The notes beneath the pieces were generated by a model. It had not been told where the DNA came from, did not search any database, and was given only the letters and a program-made list of their open reading frames with translations. Below, piece by piece: positions 9,196 to 18,428 of a stretch of 64,000 nt of DNA (positions are counted from its first letter, which is position 1; each line of letters begins with the position of its first letter). The stretch spans positions 1,674,001-1,738,000 of the forward strand of contig NZ_VTGX01000001.1 in the NCBI RefSeq assembly GCF_009729095.1, in the 5' to 3' direction. This DNA comes from Mycolicibacterium sp. CBMA 247. GTDB lineage: Bacteria > Actinomycetota > Actinomycetes > Mycobacteriales > Mycobacteriaceae. A program made the translations under genes and the position numbers.

Positions 9196-9726
9196 TCAGT
9201 CCTCGATCAGACGCTCTTCTATCAAATGTTCAAAGGCCTTGAGGTTCTTCAGCGACTCACCGCGAGAGACCCGCCACGCCCACTCCTTCTGGATGGATGA
9301 GCGGAAACCCAGCTCCAGCAAGGTGTTGAAGTCGGAGTCGACGGCTTCGAGGACCTGGCCGAGCACCCGGTCGACCTCATCGGCGGTGACCGCGGCGAGC
9401 GCCATGCGGCCGACGAGGTAGATGTCGCCGACGTTGTCGAGGGTGTAGGCGACACCGTAGAGCCTGCGGTTGCGCTTGAGCAGGAACCGGTAGACACCTT
9501 CGAAGTTCTCGTCGGGCCTGCGGCAGACGAATGCCTCGACCCGCACCGAATGCTCGCCGACGCCCAGGATGGTGTTGGTCACCAGGCGGCGCTCGCCGGG
9601 AAGTTCGACGACGATGCCGGGCAGGCTGCCGTGTGCGCCTTTGTGACGGTGGTAGACGAGCTCGTGCTCGTCGAGGGTGTCGGTGATGATCTGTTCGACG
9701 TTCATGCCCTCGCGAGCTTCGCTCAC
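9196..9726 (-). CDS. YbjN domain-containing protein (Rv0487 homologue)
   Basis: A 176-residue cytosolic protein with a YbjN/type III secretion chaperone-like fold ([27 protein letters not shown] region; C-terminal [14 protein letters not shown]). No catalytic motif is visible. The GTG start at 9726 overlaps the mshA stop (GTGA), so it is translated with mshA, as in M. tuberculosis Rv0486-Rv0487. Its persistent linkage to mshA suggests a role near mycothiol or redox physiology, but no biochemical function can be assigned. Confidence 0.85.
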   Translation of the reverse strand: MSEAREGMNVEQIITDTLDEHELVYHRHKGAHGSLPGIVVELPGERRLVTNTILGVGEHSVRVEAFVCRRPDENFEGVYRFLLKRNRRLYGVAYTLDNVGDIYLVGRMALAAVTADEVDRVLGQVLEAVDSDFNTLLELGFRSSIQKEWAWRVSRGESLKNLKAFEHLIEERLIED

Positions 9727-11027
9727 GCCCGCACCCCGCGGCGCAGGGCGAACCGTCGCCCGGGACGGCGGCCGGGCGGCCTGCGGTGCCGGGACCGGTA
9801 GTCGCTCATTGCGTAGGCGTAGCTGTTCAGCAGGGCATCCACGGTGTGCGCCCAGGAGAACTGCGCGGCATGGGCGGCCGCGGCCGCACGCAGCGGACCC
9901 GGCTCGCGCTGCAGCACCGCGTCAATCGCGGCGGCCCAGTCGTCGACGTCGTGGCCGTCGACGAGGGCTCCGCTGACACCGTCGGCCACCGCGACCGGCA
10001 GACCGCCGACCGCCGCCGCCACCACCGGTGTCCCGCAGGCCTGGGCCTCGACGGCGACCAGGCCGAAGGATTCGGAGTAACTGGGCACCGCGACCAGGTC
10101 AGCCGCGCGGTACACGTTGACCAGCTGTTCGCGGGATTGCGGGGGCAGGAATGTCACGCGGTCGGTGATACCCAGTTCATCGGCCAGACGCACCAGGGTG
10201 TCGGGTTCGGCCAGACCACTCCCGGACGGACCTCCGGCCACCAGCACCCGAACCCCGGGCAGCTTGGCCGCGGCCCGCAGCAGCACATCGGGCGCCTTGA
10301 GCGGCTGGATCCGGCCGACGAACGCGACGACACGCTCCTCGGGTGCGATCCCCAGCACCGCGCGCGCCGCATCGCGATCTCCCGGGGTGAAGGCGTCCAG
10401 GTCCACCCCCGGATGCACCACATCGATCCGCCCGACATCGGCCTGATGCAGCGAAACAAGTTGCTGCGCTTCGTGTTCGGTGTTGACGATGAGCCGGTCG
10501 GCCTCATCGACCACCTGCTGCTCCCCCACCGCGCGCAACGGTGGTTCGGGCGAATCACCGGCGGCCAGTGCGGCGTTCTTCACCGCGGCCAGGGTGTGCG
10601 CGGTGTGTACCAGCGGCACGGCCCAGCGATCCCGGGCCAGCCAGCCGACCTGACCGGACAGCCAGTAGTGCGAGTGCACGACGTCGTAATAGCCGGGCTC
10701 GTGGGTCGCCTCGGCACGCAACACCCCTGCGGTGAACGCACACAGCTGGGTGGGCAGGTCGTATTTGTCCAGGCCCTCGAACGGGCCGGCCACCACATTG
10801 CGCACCAGAACCCCCGGCGCGACCGACACCACCGGGGCGTCCGAGGACGACGTGGCCCTGGTGAAAACCTCCACCTCGACACCGCGACGAGCCAGCTGCA
10901 ATGCGGTTTGCAGCACGTAGACATTCATCCCGCCGGCATCACCGGTACCCGGTTGTGCCAGCGGCGAGGTATGTACGGACAACACCGCAACGCGGCGGGG
11001 AGTCTCGAGGTCTGTGGCTAGACGCAC
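9723..11027 (-). CDS. mshA: D-inositol-3-phosphate glycosyltransferase MshA
   Basis: A 434-residue GT4 family retaining glycosyltransferase that joins GlcNAc from UDP-GlcNAc to 1-L-myo-inositol-1-phosphate, the first step of mycothiol synthesis. The N-terminal signature [21 protein letters not shown] and the [16 protein letters not shown] acceptor block are present; the donor-site E-x7-E region is [20 protein letters not shown]. The GTG at 11027 aligns with known MshA starts (VRLATD) and lies 10 bp after the ROK gene stop; an ATG at 11144 would overlap that gene. It overlaps the downstream YbjN gene by 4 bp. The operon may be under control of the Cys-rich leader at 12488-12556. Confidence 0.96.
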   Translation of the reverse strand: MRLATDLETPRRVAVLSVHTSPLAQPGTGDAGGMNVYVLQTALQLARRGVEVEVFTRATSSSDAPVVSVAPGVLVRNVVAGPFEGLDKYDLPTQLCAFTAGVLRAEATHEPGYYDVVHSHYWLSGQVGWLARDRWAVPLVHTAHTLAAVKNAALAAGDSPEPPLRAVGEQQVVDEADRLIVNTEHEAQQLVSLHQADVGRIDVVHPGVDLDAFTPGDRDAARAVLGIAPEERVVAFVGRIQPLKAPDVLLRAAAKLPGVRVLVAGGPSGSGLAEPDTLVRLADELGITDRVTFLPPQSREQLVNVYRAADLVAVPSYSESFGLVAVEAQACGTPVVAAAVGGLPVAVADGVSGALVDGHDVDDWAAAIDAVLQREPGPLRAAAAAHAAQFSWAHTVDALLNSYAYAMSDYRSRHRRPPGRRPGRRFALRRGVRA

Positions 11028-11037
11028 GCTCTCATGT

Positions 11038-12399
11038 CTACACCGCCGCTGCGCCTGCGCCGCTCGCGGACCGGCGGGTTTGCGCGCGCCGCATGGCGCC
11101 GATCGGATCGGCGTACAGGCCGCCCAGCGAAACGATGCCCGCACTGGCCTCCTGGACCCGGTTGCCGAACGCCGTCAGCCTGATATCACGCGGCTCCAGC
11201 ACCGAACGCCGCGCGACGGCGTCTTCCACGGCGGGCATGCCCTCGGGGTATTCGGTGAAGGCCTGGCCACCGAGCACCAGGTCGTCGGGGTTGAGCAGAT
11301 CGCGCAGCAACGCGACGGCCTCGCCGAGCACCCGGGCCCGGTCGGTCAGCAGCTCGACCGCCTTCTCGTTACCCTGCCGTGCCGCGCGCAGCACCGCCGA
11401 CAAGGTGGAGGACGGGCCTTCGGCCGGGATGATCCGCAGCTTGCGGGCCGCGTTGAGCACCGCCTCGTCGCTCACCGTGGACTCCAATTGCCCTGAGCCG
11501 CCGAGCAATTCGGACTGAGCGGGCAGCCCGGCGATGGTGCCCGGTCCACTGGCCGGGGAGTGCACACGGCCGTCGATGGACAGCGCGTAGCCGACGGTCT
11601 CGCGGGCATACACGTAGAGGCTCGTCCGGGACGGGGCACCGACGGTCTCCGGCGAGGAGCGCCGTCCGCCCAACAGCAGCTCGGCACCGGCCATCGCGTC
11701 CACGTGCGAGGCCACCGACACCGGCAGCCCGAGGGCCTCGGCAAGCACCGGGCCCACCGGGGCGTCGGCCCAGCCCAGCCGGGGATGATCGAGATACCCG
11801 GTAGCACTGTCGACCACACCACCGGCAGCGATGCCGACCCACAACGCGCGGCGACGGTGCCAGCGGCTCAGGTAGCGACGGGCGCTGGACGCCAGCGTGG
11901 CCAGTGCCGCGGATTGGGATCCCGACGGGGTCGGCGTCTCGACCACATCGAGGGTGCGGCCGAACAGGTCGGTGGCCACGATGCTGGTGGTGCGCGCACC
12001 GATGTGGATGCCCAGCGTCAGGTACGGCTCGTGGTTGACCTCGACGGGAACCCGGGGCCGTCCGATGGCCCCCGACACTGCGAGATCGGCGCGCTCATGC
12101 AGGATCCCGGCTTCGAGCAGCGCTGTGACCTGGCGATTGACCGTCGCGATGCTCAACTGGGTGAGCTGGGCGACGGCATCGCGGGCGATCGGGCCGCGGG
12201 TGCGGATCGCGCTGAAAACCGATGCCGCAGCGGCGTCGGGCACCTTCAGCGACGGGGCGACGATGTGCAGCAGCCGCGACTGCGGGTAACGCGAGGCGGC
12301 GGCCGCCAGCGGCCGGGCGGTGCGCGCGGAAGCACCGGACGAGGAGACGGAGGCGGTACGGGCGGGATTCCGACGGGAGGCGGCAACGGCGGTGGTCAC
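11038..12399 (-). CDS. ROK-family transcriptional regulator (Rv0485 homologue)
   Basis: A 453-residue NagC/XylR-type ROK protein. The N-terminal winged helix covers about 60-115 ([29 protein letters not shown]), followed by the two-lobed ROK actin-like fold ([29 protein letters not shown]). The usual kinase ExGH and zinc CxCGxxGC motifs are not evident, so it is likely a pure regulator. The start is GTG 12399, preceded by AAGGA; an ATG at 12444 also exists. The M. tuberculosis orthologue Rv0485 affects pe13/ppe18 expression (published). It is first in a run with mshA. Confidence 0.88.
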   Translation of the reverse strand: MTTAVAASRRNPARTASVSSSGASARTARPLAAAASRYPQSRLLHIVAPSLKVPDAAAASVFSAIRTRGPIARDAVAQLTQLSIATVNRQVTALLEAGILHERADLAVSGAIGRPRVPVEVNHEPYLTLGIHIGARTTSIVATDLFGRTLDVVETPTPSGSQSAALATLASSARRYLSRWHRRRALWVGIAAGGVVDSATGYLDHPRLGWADAPVGPVLAEALGLPVSVASHVDAMAGAELLLGGRRSSPETVGAPSRTSLYVYARETVGYALSIDGRVHSPASGPGTIAGLPAQSELLGGSGQLESTVSDEAVLNAARKLRIIPAEGPSSTLSAVLRAARQGNEKAVELLTDRARVLGEAVALLRDLLNPDDLVLGGQAFTEYPEGMPAVEDAVARRSVLEPRDIRLTAFGNRVQEASAGIVSLGGLYADPIGAMRRAQTRRSASGAGAAAV

Positions 12400-12487
12400 G
12401 TGAATGGTCCTTACTGATTGTCGGCTGGTGGGGGGCGAAACCACACCTGGCGACTCAGCAGGACAGGAAAACGGTGTCCGGGTTCAG

Positions 12488-12556
12488 TCAGGCGCGGCGG
12501 GGTGCGCAACAACAACACGCACGCCGCGCGAAGCGGGACTGGAGATTCCGGGACAT
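12488..12556 (-). CDS. Putative leaderless polycysteine leader peptide upstream of the ROK-mshA operon
   Basis: A 22-codon ORF, ATG 12556 to TGA 12488, with four consecutive cysteine codons at positions 14-17 (three TGT, one TGC) followed by Ala-Pro-Arg-Arg-Ala. An Arg-rich N-terminal half precedes them. A TAAATT hexamer at 12568-12563 occupies -12 to -7 relative to the A of the ATG, the layout of a leaderless mycobacterial transcript. The ORF ends 88 bp before the ROK gene GTG. Polycysteine leader ORFs that attenuate sulfur genes according to Cys-tRNA supply are known in mycobacteria; the downstream mshA starts synthesis of mycothiol, a cysteine thiol. ORF composition is seen directly; regulation is inference. 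Confidence 0.72.
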   Translation of the reverse strand: MSRNLQSRFARRACCCCAPRRA

Positions 12557-12562
12557 ACGCAG

Positions 12563-12568
12563 AATTTA
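12563..12568 (-). promoter_or_regulatory. Candidate -10 element (TAAATT) for the leaderless polycysteine ORF
   Basis: On the minus strand TAAATT ends 6 nt before the ATG at 12556, the spacing expected if transcription starts at the A of the start codon. It would drive the leader ORF together with the ROK-mshA genes. Confidence 0.5.
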
Positions 12569-12578
12569 GCACGCCATC

Positions 12579-12584
12579 TAATCT
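12579..12584 (+). promoter_or_regulatory. Candidate -10 element (TAATCT) for the SDR gene
   Basis: TAATCT ends 7 nt before ATG 12592, consistent with a leaderless transcript; no Shine-Dalgarno sequence fits between them. It lies back to back with the minus-strand -10 of the polycysteine ORF, so the two promoters nearly abut. Confidence 0.4.
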
Positions 12585-12591
12585 TGGTCAG

Positions 12592-13344
12592 ATGACGACA
12601 CCACAGTCAGATCAACGAGTGGCAGTGGTTACCGGCGCCAGCGCCGGAATCGGTGCCGCAACGGCCAAAACCCTTGCCGCCCTGGGCTTTCACGTAGCCT
12701 GTGTGGCCCGGCGAGCAGATCGGGTCCAGGCCCTGGCCCAGGAGATCGGCGGCACCGCGATTGTGGCGGACGTCACCGACCAGGCCGCGGTCGACGCCAT
12801 GGCGGCCCAACTGGACCGGGTGGACGTGCTGGTGAACAACGCGGGCGGGGCCAGAGGACTGGAGTCCGTGCTCGACGCCGACCTGGAGCATTGGCAGTGG
12901 ATGTGGGAAACCAACGTGCTGGGCACCCTGCGGGTCTCTCGGGCACTGCTCCCCAAGCTCATCGACTCCGGCGACGGTCTGATCGTCACGATCACCTCGA
13001 TCGCGGCGTTCGAGACCTATGACGGCGGCTCGGGCTATACCGCGGCCAAGCACGGCCAGGGTGCGTTGCACCGCACGCTGCGCGGTGAGCTGCTCGGAAA
13101 ACCGGTGCGGCTCACCGAGATTGCGCCGGGTGCAGTGGAGACCGAGTTCTCGCTGGTGCGCTTCGACGGTGATCAGCAACGCGCCGACAACGTGTACCGC
13201 GGTATCACCCCGCTGGTCGCCGAGGATGTCGCCGAGGTGATCGGGTTCGTCGCGTCGCGGCCCTCCCACGTCAACCTCGACCAGATCGTGATCCGTCCGC
13301 GCGACCAGGCGCCGCACGGGCGCTTCAGCCGCCGGGAGGCCTAA
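12592..13344 (+). CDS. SDR family oxidoreductase (Rv0484c homologue)
   Basis: A 250-residue classical short-chain dehydrogenase, NADP-type. [11 protein letters not shown] (cofactor glycine motif) is near residue 16, NNAGG follows, and the catalytic residues are in [22 protein letters not shown] (Ser, Tyr-x3-Lys). The late segment [16 protein letters not shown] is typical of the serine-dehydrogenase/YdfG-like subgroup. ATG 12592 is chosen because the frame further upstream shows no homology and a leaderless -10 precedes it. The gene runs tail to tail into lprQ with a 4-bp overlap. Substrate unknown. Confidence 0.9.
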   Translation: MTTPQSDQRVAVVTGASAGIGAATAKTLAALGFHVACVARRADRVQALAQEIGGTAIVADVTDQAAVDAMAAQLDRVDVLVNNAGGARGLESVLDADLEHWQWMWETNVLGTLRVSRALLPKLIDSGDGLIVTITSIAAFETYDGGSGYTAAKHGQGALHRTLRGELLGKPVRLTEIAPGAVETEFSLVRFDGDQQRADNVYRGITPLVAEDVAEVIGFVASRPSHVNLDQIVIRPRDQAPHGRFSRREA

Positions 13345-14669
13345 CCGCCGGGCGTGGGCTTCGGCGGCGTGGTGGTCGTGGGCGTACCCGACAGGGTGGG
13401 TGCGTCGGTCGGCGTCGCCGGGGCACGGGCCGGCAGATTCGACGGTGCATCCTGCGAGGACAGCGCCGACATCGACTTCCACTCGTTCCACTCCACCGCC
13501 CAGTCCCAGAGGTCGCCGTCGGAGTAGGACAGATCGATCCGGGTACCGGTCACCTCGACCGGGTCGCCGTATATCGCGCTGTGGAAGTACTGCTGCGAGT
13601 TCTCCAGGTTGAGGTTGATGCAGCCGTTGGTGACGTTCGTATTGCCCTGCGCCCCGACACTGTTGGGGTTGCAGTGGATGAACTCGCCGTTGTTGGAGAT
13701 CCGCACCGCGAAGCGTTCGTGCACGTTGGAGTATCCGGCGGCCGGGTTGGACATCCAGAAGTCCTCATACTTCTCGCTGACCACGTGGATGCCGCTGCGG
13801 GTGACGTTGCGGTCCAGGTCGCCTTCGCCGTAGCTGCACGGGAAGTCCATGATCACCGCACCGGACCCGTCGAGCACCTGGATGCGGTGGCTGGCCGCGT
13901 CGGCCTTGACCAACTGGCGCCGTCCGATCTCGATGTCGAGCGTGGAGTCTGCCGCACCGTAGGCACCGTCACCGAAGCTGACCCCGTACAGCGGTGCCTT
14001 GACGCTGACCTTGGCTCCAGCCGGGTAGTACTCCCGGGGACGCCAGTGCACGCGCGAGCCGCCGGCTTCGTCGGGCAGCCACGCCCAGCCGCCCTCGACG
14101 GCCGGCATGGTGGTGACCTGGAGGGCTTTTTCGACGGTCGCCCGGTACTTGTCGTCGATCACGGCGTCGAACTGCAGGATGATCGGCGCGGCAACGCCGA
14201 CGGTCTGGCCGTCGGCCAGCTGGAACTGACCGCTGACCTGTTTCTGCGGAGTGACGGTGGTGAACTTGCCCTGCACCTGTTCGGACGTGCCGTCCTGCCC
14301 CACCACCGAGCCGGCCCAGGTGTAGGTGGCGTCGTAGCCGAGCGGCTCGGTGACAGTGAACGCGGTGCGGTCGCTGTTGAATTTGCCGGCGACCACCTTG
14401 CCGTTGGCGTTGGTCAAGCTGACGCGCTGGAACCAGCCGTCGCTGACCTTGACCCCGGCCGGCGCGGTCGGCAGCACATCCTCGGCGTCGGCGGCAGGCT
14501 CAAAGGTCACCTTCGGCGCGGGCGGACCCTGTTCCGCGGGTCCCGAGACGGGCGAGTTTCCCGAGCACGCGGCCAGCAGTCCGGCCCCCATTCCGACGGA
14601 AAGTACCGTCAGGGCACGCCGCCGATTGAACAACGGCGAGTCGGCCTCTATATCACCGGCAGGGCTCAC
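13341..14669 (-). CDS. lprQ: L,D-transpeptidase lipoprotein (LprQ/Ldt5 type)
   Basis: A 442-residue YkuD-domain enzyme that forms 3-3 cross-links in mycobacterial peptidoglycan or attaches to it. The signal with lipobox LLAAC (Cys35) predicts a lipoprotein; Ig-like domains (about 50-260, containing [19 protein letters not shown]) precede the catalytic domain, which carries GIHVVS, FIHCN and the Cys motif VTNGCINL. The tail is Pro/Thr-rich ([10 protein letters not shown] to the end), a feature of the Ldt5 class. It starts with GTG 14669, 6 bp after the murB stop, making a murB-lprQ wall operon as in Rv0482-Rv0483. Confidence 0.93.
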   Translation of the reverse strand: MSPAGDIEADSPLFNRRRALTVLSVGMGAGLLAACSGNSPVSGPAEQGPPAPKVTFEPAADAEDVLPTAPAGVKVSDGWFQRVSLTNANGKVVAGKFNSDRTAFTVTEPLGYDATYTWAGSVVGQDGTSEQVQGKFTTVTPQKQVSGQFQLADGQTVGVAAPIILQFDAVIDDKYRATVEKALQVTTMPAVEGGWAWLPDEAGGSRVHWRPREYYPAGAKVSVKAPLYGVSFGDGAYGAADSTLDIEIGRRQLVKADAASHRIQVLDGSGAVIMDFPCSYGEGDLDRNVTRSGIHVVSEKYEDFWMSNPAAGYSNVHERFAVRISNNGEFIHCNPNSVGAQGNTNVTNGCINLNLENSQQYFHSAIYGDPVEVTGTRIDLSYSDGDLWDWAVEWNEWKSMSALSSQDAPSNLPARAPATPTDAPTLSGTPTTTTPPKPTPGG

Positions 14670-14675
14670 GTGGAC

Positions 14676-15758
14676 CTAGGGTACCGATAGATCGCACCCA
14701 ATCAGAATCGGTTCGGGCTGCAGGGTGATCCCGAAGCGGTCCCGGACCCCGGCTTGCACCGCTCTGGCCAGGGCAATCACGTCGGCACTGTTCGCCTCGC
14801 CACGATTGGTCAAAGCCAGCGCATGTTTGGTGGAAAGCCGGGCAGGAGCGCCGTCACCGGGGTAGCCCTTCCCGAAGCCGGCACGCTCGACCAGCCAGCC
14901 GGCAGCCAGCTTCACCCCGTCGGGAGCGGGGTAGTGCGGCACGGCCCCGGCCCCGGCCGCCTCGGCCGTGACCCGCACCCGCTCGAACTCGGCCTCCGAC
15001 ACCACCGGGTTGGTGAAGAACGACCCCACACTCCAGGTGTCGTGGTCCTGCGCGTCGAGCACCATCCCTTTGCCCGCACGCAACCGCAGGACGGTTTGGC
15101 GAACCCGCATCGGGTCGGCGCGCTCCCCCGTCTCGACGCCCAGCCCGGTGGCCAGTTCCCGGTAGCGCAGCGGTGCGCTGCGGCCCGTGTCGTCGAGAGC
15201 GAACTCGACCTCGAGCACGATGACGGCATCGGAGTGCTTGAGAATGCTGGTGCGGTAGCCGAACTTGAGTTCTTCCGGTGCGGCCCAACGGACTTCGCCC
15301 GTGCGCCGGTCCAACAGGCGCACCCGGCTGATGGTGTCGGCGACCTCGGCCCCGTAGGCACCGACGTTCTGCACCGGGGTGGCCCCGGCCGAACCCGGTA
15401 TCCCGGAGAGACATTCGAGCCCGCCCAGACCGTGCTGCAGTGAGGTGACGACGACATCGTCGAAGACCGCGCCGGCCTCGGCGCGCACCAGATTCTCCTC
15501 GACCGTGACGGCGGTAGTGGCCACGCGCACCACCGTGAGGTCGGGCATGGTGTCCGCCAGGTCATCGGCCAGCACCACATTCGATCCGCCGGCCAACACC
15601 AGGATCGGATCCTGCACCGCGCGCAGCACTTCGATGAGCTGGTCCGTGCCGGTGCAGGTGAGCAGCCTGCGGGCCACCGGACCGACCCGCAGCGTGGTCA
15701 ACGGGGCCAGCGCAACCGCTTCGGCGACTGCGACACCGGCAACATACGAACTGACCAC
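14676..15758 (-). CDS. murB: UDP-N-acetylenolpyruvoylglucosamine reductase MurB
   Basis: A 360-residue FAD enzyme that reduces UDP-GlcNAc-enolpyruvate to UDP-MurNAc with NADPH, the second committed step of peptidoglycan synthesis. The FAD-binding PCMH-type fold is shown by [13 protein letters not shown] and [20 protein letters not shown], the catalytic Ser lies in VGSFFTNPV, and the C-terminal catalytic Glu is in [14 protein letters not shown]. Length and organisation match type I MurB. It heads the murB-lprQ pair and is divergent from the DUF2505 gene 26 bp away. Confidence 0.96.
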   Translation of the reverse strand: MVSSYVAGVAVAEAVALAPLTTLRVGPVARRLLTCTGTDQLIEVLRAVQDPILVLAGGSNVVLADDLADTMPDLTVVRVATTAVTVEENLVRAEAGAVFDDVVVTSLQHGLGGLECLSGIPGSAGATPVQNVGAYGAEVADTISRVRLLDRRTGEVRWAAPEELKFGYRTSILKHSDAVIVLEVEFALDDTGRSAPLRYRELATGLGVETGERADPMRVRQTVLRLRAGKGMVLDAQDHDTWSVGSFFTNPVVSEAEFERVRVTAEAAGAGAVPHYPAPDGVKLAAGWLVERAGFGKGYPGDGAPARLSTKHALALTNRGEANSADVIALARAVQAGVRDRFGITLQPEPILIGCDLSVP

Positions 15759-15784
15759 GGGCCGTAACGGTAGCCTGACCAGCT

Positions 15785-16291
15785 ATGCCGCGATCATTCG
15801 ACATGGCCACCGACTACGACGGCAGTGTCGAACATGTCCACCGGGCGTTCGGTGACGAACGGTATTGGCTGGCCCGGCTTGCCGATTCGGGGGCCGACGA
15901 AACCACGCTGGACGCCCTGACCGTGACCGGCGACGGCGGTATCGACGTGGTCACCACGCAGATCTTGCGCGCAGACCGGCTGCCCGGGCTGGTGTCGCAG
16001 TTCCACCGCGGTGATCTGCGCATCCGGCGCGAGGAACGTTGGCAGCCGATCCGCGACGGCTTGGCCGATGGCACAGTCGAGGGCTCGATCCCAGGGGCGC
16101 CGGTGTCCCTGTCAGGGACCGCGAAACTGGCCACGACCGACAGCGGATCCCGGCTGACTGTGCACATCACAGTCGAGGTGAGGGTGCCGCTGGTCGGCGG
16201 CAAGATCGAGAGTTTCATCGGCAGGCAGCTGGTCGACCTGCTGACCGCCGAGCAGCGCTTCACCTCGGTGTGGATCAGCGATCACGCCTGA
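15785..16291 (+). CDS. DUF2505 family protein (Rv0481c homologue)
   Basis: A 168-residue SRPBCC/START-like protein of the actinobacterial DUF2505 family. The family signature is the N-terminal DYDGSVEHVHRAFGDERYW and the C-terminal VRVPLVGGKIESFIGRQLVDLL helix. No signal peptide. Such folds bind hydrophobic ligands, but no ligand is known. A second member follows 23 bp downstream; the two probably arose by tandem duplication. A TAGCCT hexamer ends 8 nt upstream of the ATG, so expression may be leaderless. Confidence 0.85.
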   Translation: MPRSFDMATDYDGSVEHVHRAFGDERYWLARLADSGADETTLDALTVTGDGGIDVVTTQILRADRLPGLVSQFHRGDLRIRREERWQPIRDGLADGTVEGSIPGAPVSLSGTAKLATTDSGSRLTVHITVEVRVPLVGGKIESFIGRQLVDLLTAEQRFTSVWISDHA

Positions 16292-16314
16292 GGGCACCGG
16301 TACCGTCGTCAGCC

Positions 16315-16827
16315 ATGAGCCGATGCCAGCAGTCGACGATGGCGTTCGACGCACCCGCCGAAACGGTCTATGCCGCGTACGCGAGCGGCAAGTACTGGCA
16401 GGCCCTGATGGACCGATACGACGACCTCACGCCCGGGAAATCCGACATCACGGAATTCAGCTCCGACGAGCACGGGATCGAGGTCGAGTTCCGGCAGGTG
16501 CTGCCGCGCGCGGAGTTGCCCGCGATCCTGCGGACGGTGTTACCGCTCGATATGGCCATCACCCGCAGGCAGTATTTCGGACCCTTCGACCGGCGCGGCG
16601 TGAACGGCCACTACGCAGCGTCGGTTTCACATGCCCCGGGCCGGCTCGATGGCCGCTATGTGCTCACCGGGGTCTCCGCGGGCAGCCAGCTGCAGGTCGA
16701 CAGCACGTGCAAGGTGTCGATGCCCCTGGTCGGGGGCAAGCTCGAAGAGATGGTCCTGCAGTCCGTCAACGACGTGTTCACCATCGAGGGGGCGTTCACC
16801 GCTGACTGGATCTGCGAGCACGTCTAG
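16315..16827 (+). CDS. DUF2505 family protein, second tandem copy
   Basis: A 170-residue paralogue of the preceding gene, with the same blocks: FDAPAETVYAAYASGKYWQALMD at the N-terminus and VSMPLVGGKLEEMVLQSVNDVF followed by FTADWICEHV at the C-terminus. The start is ATG 16315; the longer frame to 16039 lies inside the upstream gene in another reading frame. Divergence between the copies is high in the middle and low at the GGK helix, suggesting an old duplication. Function unknown. Confidence 0.85.
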   Translation: MSRCQQSTMAFDAPAETVYAAYASGKYWQALMDRYDDLTPGKSDITEFSSDEHGIEVEFRQVLPRAELPAILRTVLPLDMAITRRQYFGPFDRRGVNGHYAASVSHAPGRLDGRYVLTGVSAGSQLQVDSTCKVSMPLVGGKLEEMVLQSVNDVFTIEGAFTADWICEHV

Positions 16828-17608
16828 ACCCGTCGGGGCGGTCACCCGGGGCGCCACCGGGTACAACCGGCTGCGCCGCAGCGACCGCTGGCTGGTGCAC
16901 TCGCCGCGCGTGCGCACCGTGTTGCGTACCGCGGCCGATCCGCTGGTCGTCGACCTCGGATACGGCGCACTGCCGGTCACCACCCTCGAGCTGGCCTCGC
17001 GGCTGCAGTCGATAAGCGACGACGTCCGCGTCGTCGGCCTGGAAATCCACCCCGAGCGGGTGGCCACCGCACGCGCGGTGGCCGACGGCACCGATGTGCA
17101 GTTCGCGCTCGGCGGGTTCGAGCTGGCCGGACTGCACCCGGTGCTGGTGCGGGCGTTCAACGTGCTGCGTCAGTACCCGGTCGAGGCGGTGCCCGATGCC
17201 TGGGCCACCATGACGCGCCAACTCGCGCCGGGCGGGCTGATCGTCGACGGAACCTGCGACGAGCTGGGCCGCAGATGCTGCTGGGTGCTGCTGGATGCGG
17301 ACGGACCAGTGAGCTTGACCCTGGCCTGCGACCCGTTCAACATCGAGCGGCCCTCGGATCTGGCCGAACGGCTGCCCAAGGTGCTGATCCATCACAACGT
17401 CGCGGGGCAGCCGATCCACGCGCTGCTCAGCGCCGCCGACCGGGCCTGGGCCAGCGTGGCCGGGCACGGGGTGTTCGGGCCGCGGGTGCGCTGGCGGGCC
17501 ATGGCGGAGTTGTTGCGCGCCGAGGGCTACCCGGTCGCCGCGCCACGGCGCCGACTGCGTGACGGTGTGCTGACGGTGCCCTGGTCGACCATCGCGCCTC
17601 TAAGCTGA
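16631..17608 (+). CDS. Class I SAM-dependent methyltransferase, start uncertain
   Basis: A Rossmann-fold methyltransferase-like protein; the conserved part starts at about 16832 (RPVGAVTRGATGYNRLRRSDRW) and ends at 17608. Motif I is LVVDLGYGALPVTTLELA, with the acidic strand VVGLEIHPER and a motif II-like region ending LAPGGLIVDGT. In this frame no ATG, GTG or TTG occurs between 16661 and the conserved start, so either translation begins at ATG 16631, 16649 or 16658 inside the DUF2505 gene, or at a rare codon such as CTG 16802. The start given is the longest. It ends 4 bp before the nitrilase ATG. Substrate unknown. Confidence 0.7.
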   Translation: MPRAGSMAAMCSPGSPRAASCRSTARARCRCPWSGASSKRWSCSPSTTCSPSRGRSPLTGSASTSRPVGAVTRGATGYNRLRRSDRWLVHSPRVRTVLRTAADPLVVDLGYGALPVTTLELASRLQSISDDVRVVGLEIHPERVATARAVADGTDVQFALGGFELAGLHPVLVRAFNVLRQYPVEAVPDAWATMTRQLAPGGLIVDGTCDELGRRCCWVLLDADGPVSLTLACDPFNIERPSDLAERLPKVLIHHNVAGQPIHALLSAADRAWASVAGHGVFGPRVRWRAMAELLRAEGYPVAAPRRRLRDGVLTVPWSTIAPLS

Positions 17609-17612
17609 GGGC

Positions 17613-18428
17613 ATGCGAATTGCCCTGGCGCAGATAGCCACCGGCACGGACCCGTCGTCGAACCTGAAGCTGGTCGACGAGTTCACCCGGCGCGCAGCCG
17701 ATGACGGCGCCCAGTTGGTGTTGTTCCCCGAGGCCACCATGTGCCGGTTCGGCGTGGCACTGGGCCCGGTCGCCGAGGGCCTCGACGGCCCGTGGGCCAC
17801 GGCGGTTCGCGAGATCGCCTCGCGGGCAGGCGTCGTCGTGGTGGCCGGGATGTTCGCCCCGAGCGATGACGGCCGGGTCACCAACACCCTGATCGCGACG
17901 GGCCCGGGCGTCGACGCGCACTACCACAAGATCCACCTCTACGACGCGTTCGGATTCGCCGAATCGCGCACTGTGGCACCGGGTTTCGATCCGGTGACGA
18001 TCACCGTCGACGGGCTCACGGTCGGATTGACCACCTGCTACGACATCCGGTTCCCGGAGCTGTACGTGGAGCTGGCCCGCCGCGGCGCCCAGCTGGTCAC
18101 CGTCCATGCCTCATGGGGATCGGGGCCCGGCAAGCTCGAGCAGTGGACCCTGCTGGCCCGGGCCCGCGCGCTGGACACCACCGGCTTCATCGCCGCGGTG
18201 GACCAGGCCTATCCGGGCGATGAGATCGCCAAGGCCGGGCCGACGGGTGTCGGCGGCAGCCTGCTGGCCTCCCCCACCGGTGAGGTTCTCGCCGCGGCCG
18301 GCGCCGACCCGCAGTTGCTGGTCTTCGACGTCGACCTCGATGCCGCCAGCCAGGTCCGGGACACCATCGCTGTGCTGCATAACCGCTCACAGTTCGTTCA
18401 GTTCGGTAAGGCACAATCGCTGGGGTGA
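17613..18428 (+). CDS. Carbon-nitrogen hydrolase (nitrilase superfamily, Rv0480c homologue)
   Basis: A 271-residue amidase of the nitrilase superfamily. The Glu-Lys-Cys triad is readable: Glu40 in VLFPEATM, Lys in YHKIHLYDAFG and Cys in GLTTCYDIRFPEL; the family tail VRDTIAVLHNR is present. Related enzymes hydrolyse deaminated glutathione or omega-amides (NIT1/NIT2-like), which could mean metabolite repair here; that is inference. It is 4 bp after the methyltransferase stop and overlaps the next gene by 4 bp (GTGA), so the three are probably one transcript. Confidence 0.9.
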   Translation: MRIALAQIATGTDPSSNLKLVDEFTRRAADDGAQLVLFPEATMCRFGVALGPVAEGLDGPWATAVREIASRAGVVVVAGMFAPSDDGRVTNTLIATGPGVDAHYHKIHLYDAFGFAESRTVAPGFDPVTITVDGLTVGLTTCYDIRFPELYVELARRGAQLVTVHASWGSGPGKLEQWTLLARARALDTTGFIAAVDQAYPGDEIAKAGPTGVGGSLLASPTGEVLAAAGADPQLLVFDVDLDAASQVRDTIAVLHNRSQFVQFGKAQSLG

